The translations under genes and the position numbers were made by a program. Below are positions 5,424 to 8,762 of a stretch of 8,762 nucleotides of DNA, in pieces; position 1 is the stretch's first letter, and each line of letters starts with the position of its first letter. Source of the DNA: Deltaproteobacteria bacterium (lineage in GTDB: Bacteria; Desulfobacterota; Desulfobacteria; Desulfobacterales; B30-G6); assembly GCA_019313725.1 (NCBI GenBank), contig JAFDAT010000325.1:1-8762 (forward strand). Direction: 5' to 3'. The notes beneath the pieces are model-generated. The model had not been told where the DNA came from. It did not search any database and saw only the letters and a program-made list of their open reading frames with translations.

Positions 5424-5452
5424 TTGACACACTATATCGAGTTTTCTATATT
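5424..5452 (+). promoter_or_regulatory. sigma70-type promoter for carB
   Basis: A perfect -35 TTGACA (5424-5429), a 17-base spacer and the -10 TATATT (5447-5452, one mismatch to TATAAT) precede carB. The start would be near 5459, giving a leader of about 38 bases with the AAAGGAG ribosome-binding site at 5485-5491. That leader is too short for an attenuator or riboswitch. Confidence 0.8.
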
Positions 5453-5496
5453 TCTTTCAAAACCAGACCATTTGAAACTCGATTAAAGGAGAAATT

Positions 5497-8400
5497 ATGG
5501 CCAAAAGAGATGACATCCACAAGATTTTAATCATCGGATCAGGACCTATCATTATCGGGCAGGCCTGTGAATTTGACTATTCCGGCACCCAGGCATGTAA
5601 AGCACTGCGATCCATGGGATATGAAATTGTATTGGTTAATTCCAATCCGGCAACAATTATGACCGATCCGGGTACGGCGGATGTGACCTATATCGAACCC
5701 CTGAATCTGAAAACCCTGACACAAATCATAGCCAAGGAGCGACCCGATGCACTCCTGCCCAACCTGGGAGGACAATCGGCCCTCAATCTGTCTTCTGAGC
5801 TTAGCCGAACAGGCGTATTGGAAGAATATGGTATAAAGATGATCGGTGTTAATGTGGATGCCATCAAGCGCGGCGAAGACCGACTGGCGTTTAAGGCCAC
5901 GATGGAAAAACTGGGTATCGAAATGCCGAACAGCCAGACGGTCAACACGGTTGAAGATGCCGAGGCAGTGGCAGAAGATCTGGGTTATCCGGTGGTTATT
6001 CGCCCGGCCTATACCATGGGTGGAACCGGAGGTGGTTTGGTATATAATATTGAAGAATTAAGAGTTGTCGCCCCTCGCGGCCTGGCAGCTAGCCTTGTAA
6101 ATCAGATCTTGGTTGAAGAATCGGTCCTTGGCTGGGAGGAACTCGAACTGGAAGTCGTTCGAGATGCCAAAAACCAAATGATAACGGTCTGCTTTATCGA
6201 GAATGTCGACGCCATGGGAGTTCACACAGGCGACAGCTTCTGTACGGCCCCCATGTTGACGATAAGCCCGGAGCTCCAGGAACGTTTGCAGAGATATTCC
6301 TATGACATTGTTGAGGCTATTGAGGTGATTGGTGGAACCAATATTCAATTTGCCCATGATCCAAAGACTGACCGCGTCGTGGTTATTGAGATTAACCCCC
6401 GCACATCCCGTTCTTCCGCCCTGGCATCCAAGGCAACTGGATTTCCCATTGCTAGAGTTTCTTCTTTGCTCGCCGGCGGTATGACCATGGATGAGATACC
6501 ATACTGGCGGGATGGAACCCTGGAGAAATATACGCCTTCCGGTGAATATGTGGTTGTTAAGTTCCCCCGCTGGGCCTTTGAAAAATTTGAAGGGGCTGAG
6601 GATAAATTGGGTACCCAGATGCGGGCGGTCGGCGAAGTCATGAGTCTGGGTAAAACATATAAGGAGGCATTCCAGAAAGCGATTCGAAGCCTTGAAATCA
6701 ACCGGTATGGTCTTGGATTTGCAAAAAACTTCAATGGGTTGTCTCTGGAAGAACTCATGGGCCGGCTGGGCTTTGCCACCAGCGAACGCCAGTTTCTCAT
6801 GTATGAAGCCCTGCGCAAAGGTGCTGATGTGAAAAAACTGTATGAAAAGACTCATATCAAACCCTGGTTCATTGAGCAGATGCGAGAAATCGTCGAACTT
6901 GAGGAAAAAATATTAGCTTACAAGGATCAATCATTGCCGAATGACCTACTGGTTAAAGCCAAAAAGGACGGTTTTGCAGATCGCTATCTGGCCATGTTGC
7001 TCAACCTGCCGGAAAAGCTGATCCGTGAACAGAGGCTGGAATTGGGTATGGGTCAGGCTTGGGAACCGGTACGCGTAAGCGGTGTTGAGAATGCATCCTA
7101 TTACTATTCCACCTACAATGCACCTGACAAGGTTCTGGTCAGTGATCGCAAAAAAATAATGGTTCTAGGTGGTGGACCCAACCGTATTGGTCAGGGCATT
7201 GAGTTTGATTACTGCTGCGTGCATGCTGCCCTGGCCATCCGCGATGCCGGGTATGAGTCGATTATGGTTAACTGCAACCCTGAAACAGTATCTACGGATT
7301 ACGACACATCGGACAAACTCTATTTTGAGCCGCTTACCGTTGAAGATGTTTTAAGCATCTATGCAAAGGAGAAACCCGAAGGCGTTGTTGCCCAATTTGG
7401 GGGACAGACACCCCTGAATATTGCAACTGAGCTGGAGGAGATGGGCGTTAAGATCATGGGCACATCTCCTGAAACCATTGATTTGGCCGAAGATCGAGAT
7501 CGCTTCCGGCACATTATGCGTAAGTTGGACATCCCCCAGCCGGAGTCGGGCATGGCCAGTACTATGGACGAGGCTCAGAAAATTGCTGACAAGATAGGAT
7601 ATCCTTTAATGCTCAGGCCCTCATATGTTTTAGGAGGCCGTGGCATGGAAGTAGTGCAGGATGAGGAATCCCTTAAATTCTATCTTGAAGCAGCGGTCGA
7701 GATGTCTCCCCAAAGGCCAATACTTATCGATAGATTTCTGGATAATGCCATTGAAGCCGAAGCCGATGCGATTGCCGATGGTACGGATGCTTTTGTGCCT
7801 GCCGTAATGGAGCATATCGAGTTGGCTGGAATACATTCCGGTGATTCGGCATGTGTTATTCCGCCGGTAAGCATAGCGCCGAAACACATCGAAACAATTC
7901 GTGAATATACACGCAAAATTGCAATCGAGCTAAACGTTATAGGGTTGATGAATATTCAATACGCGATATTTGAAAATACGGTGTATGTGCTGGAAGCCAA
8001 CCCCCGTGCATCGCGAACCGTACCTTTAGTATCCAAGATTTGTAACATATTCATGGCCAGAATTGCCATGCAAGTCATGCTTGGCAAACGCATCGCGGAT
8101 CTTGAGCTGCAGCATCGGTCCATACCCCATTACGGCATTAAAGAGGCGGTTTTTCCCTTCAACATGTTTCCCGAGGTTGATCCGATTCTGGGACCGGAAA
8201 TGAGATCTACCGGTGAAGTTTTAGGTATTTCCCATTCCTATGGGCGCTCATTTTTTAAAGCCCAGGAAGCTACCCAGACCCCACTGCCTTTGGAAGGATC
8301 CGTACTGTTTACCATTGCGGATCGAGACAAAAGTGCGGCATTGGAAGCTGTCAGACTTTTTAAAGAGCTGGGTTTCAAGATAATGACAACCGAAGGTACT

Positions 8401-8697
8401 CACTACTATTTAGAAGAGCGAGGTATTGAAAACACGCCCTTGCGCAAACTGGGATATGGAAGACCGGACCTTGTGGATGCAATAAAGAACGAGGCCATAA
8501 ATCTTCTGGTAAACACGCCGAGCGGCCTAAAGAGTGAACAGGACAGTTCAAATATACGCAGAGCCGCCATCAAATATAAAGTACCCTACATTACGACGAC
8601 GGCGGCGGCTGTCGCGGCAGCCAAAGGCATCGCAGCGCGCCGCGATGGCGTGCCACAGGTTAGATCTCTGCAGGAGTACCACGCAGAGATGGAATAA
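5497..8697 (+). CDS. carB: Carbamoyl-phosphate synthase large subunit
   Basis: The protein has 1066 residues, close to E. coli CarB (1073). With the CarA glutaminase subunit it makes carbamoyl phosphate from bicarbonate, glutamine-derived ammonia and two ATP, for arginine and pyrimidine synthesis. The first ATP-grasp unit (about 1-400) shows GSGPIIIGQACEFDYSG (14-30), RPAYTMGGTGGG (169-180) and EINPRTSRSS (298-307). A helical oligomerisation region covers about 401-545. The second ATP-grasp unit (about 550-930) shows GGGPNRIGQGIEFDY, RPSYVLGGRG (707-716) and EANPRASR (833-840). The C-terminal MGS-like allosteric domain (about 933-1066) keeps TEGT, EGRP-like GYGRP and NTPSG. After EANPRASR the usual SKATG reads SKICN (846-850), a local divergence. 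The ATG has an AAAGGAG site 5 bases upstream. No carA is adjacent upstream and no terminator is clear in the 65 bases downstream. Confidence 0.97.
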   Translation: MAKRDDIHKILIIGSGPIIIGQACEFDYSGTQACKALRSMGYEIVLVNSNPATIMTDPGTADVTYIEPLNLKTLTQIIAKERPDALLPNLGGQSALNLSSELSRTGVLEEYGIKMIGVNVDAIKRGEDRLAFKATMEKLGIEMPNSQTVNTVEDAEAVAEDLGYPVVIRPAYTMGGTGGGLVYNIEELRVVAPRGLAASLVNQILVEESVLGWEELELEVVRDAKNQMITVCFIENVDAMGVHTGDSFCTAPMLTISPELQERLQRYSYDIVEAIEVIGGTNIQFAHDPKTDRVVVIEINPRTSRSSALASKATGFPIARVSSLLAGGMTMDEIPYWRDGTLEKYTPSGEYVVVKFPRWAFEKFEGAEDKLGTQMRAVGEVMSLGKTYKEAFQKAIRSLEINRYGLGFAKNFNGLSLEELMGRLGFATSERQFLMYEALRKGADVKKLYEKTHIKPWFIEQMREIVELEEKILAYKDQSLPNDLLVKAKKDGFADRYLAMLLNLPEKLIREQRLELGMGQAWEPVRVSGVENASYYYSTYNAPDKVLVSDRKKIMVLGGGPNRIGQGIEFDYCCVHAALAIRDAGYESIMVNCNPETVSTDYDTSDKLYFEPLTVEDVLSIYAKEKPEGVVAQFGGQTPLNIATELEEMGVKIMGTSPETIDLAEDRDRFRHIMRKLDIPQPESGMASTMDEAQKIADKIGYPLMLRPSYVLGGRGMEVVQDEESLKFYLEAAVEMSPQRPILIDRFLDNAIEAEADAIADGTDAFVPAVMEHIELAGIHSGDSACVIPPVSIAPKHIETIREYTRKIAIELNVIGLMNIQYAIFENTVYVLEANPRASRTVPLVSKICNIFMARIAMQVMLGKRIADLELQHRSIPHYGIKEAVFPFNMFPEVDPILGPEMRSTGEVLGISHSYGRSFFKAQEATQTPLPLEGSVLFTIADRDKSAALEAVRLFKELGFKIMTTEGTHYYLEERGIENTPLRKLGYGRPDLVDAIKNEAINLLVNTPSGLKSEQDSSNIRRAAIKYKVPYITTTAAAVAAAKGIAARRDGVPQVRSLQEYHAEME

Positions 8698-8762
8698 AGT
8701 TTAGTTGAATTAACCCTGTCCCAGTCTCTGAAGCCTATATAATCATAAAAAATATATAAAGG

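Noticed and set aside
6058..6855. A 265-residue minus-strand open frame inside carB
   Set aside because: Its sequence is the complement of highly conserved CarB and resembles no protein family.
8736..8762. A promoter and ribosome-binding site for a further gene at the right edge
   Set aside because: TATAAT (8738-8743) has no -35 partner at a suitable distance, and the terminal AAAGG cannot be assessed because the next gene lies outside the window.

Overview
The window looks like ordinary chromosome from an anaerobic, fatty-acid- or aromatic-degrading bacterium of the former Deltaproteobacteria (Desulfobacterota). This lineage call is an inference. It rests on moderate GC, an acyl-CoA ligase beside a 3-hydroxyacyl-CoA dehydrogenase relative, strong Shine-Dalgarno sequences with some TTG/GTG starts, and spacers filled with degenerate 7- and 8-base tandem repeats.

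Layout. Positions 1-5251 hold four genes on the minus strand, in transcription order: a 3-hydroxyacyl-CoA dehydrogenase family gene (about 5251-4354, apparently broken), an SDR oxidoreductase (3766-2990), an FGGY carbohydrate kinase of xylulokinase type (2888-1302), and an AMP-forming acyl-CoA ligase (922 to beyond position 1). The ligase has its own near-consensus sigma70 promoter at 1029-1057. The other three may form one transcription unit, but a 587-base repeat-rich spacer lies between the dehydrogenase and the SDR. Divergently, a near-consensus sigma70 promoter (5424-5452) drives a full-length carB (5497-8697), the large subunit of carbamoyl-phosphate synthase. No carA is visible.

How the genes may work together. 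CarB is housekeeping (arginine and pyrimidine synthesis) and is probably unrelated to the minus-strand genes. A kinase, an SDR and a PP-x-L-type 3HCDH-family dehydrogenase could form a short route for a polyol, sugar acid or hydroxy acid. The acyl-CoA ligase points towards carboxylic acid activation. No substrate can be named from sequence alone.

Most notable features. (1) The 3HCDH gene keeps its catalytic residues, but near 4510-4520 the reading frame changes and about 20-25 residues of the C-terminal domain are missing. This indicates an internal deletion plus frameshift. (2) The spacers carry an unusual density of short tandem repeats: an 18-unit heptamer array (4231-4356), a second heptamer family (2917-2965), further heptamers, and octamer arrays in both orientations. 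(3) A pair of inverted REP-like hairpins with GTAG heads (4104-4173) resembles a REPIN/BIME. (4) Two inverted repeats lie near promoters. I see no defence system, CRISPR, phage, insertion sequence or RNA gene, and no wholly new system.
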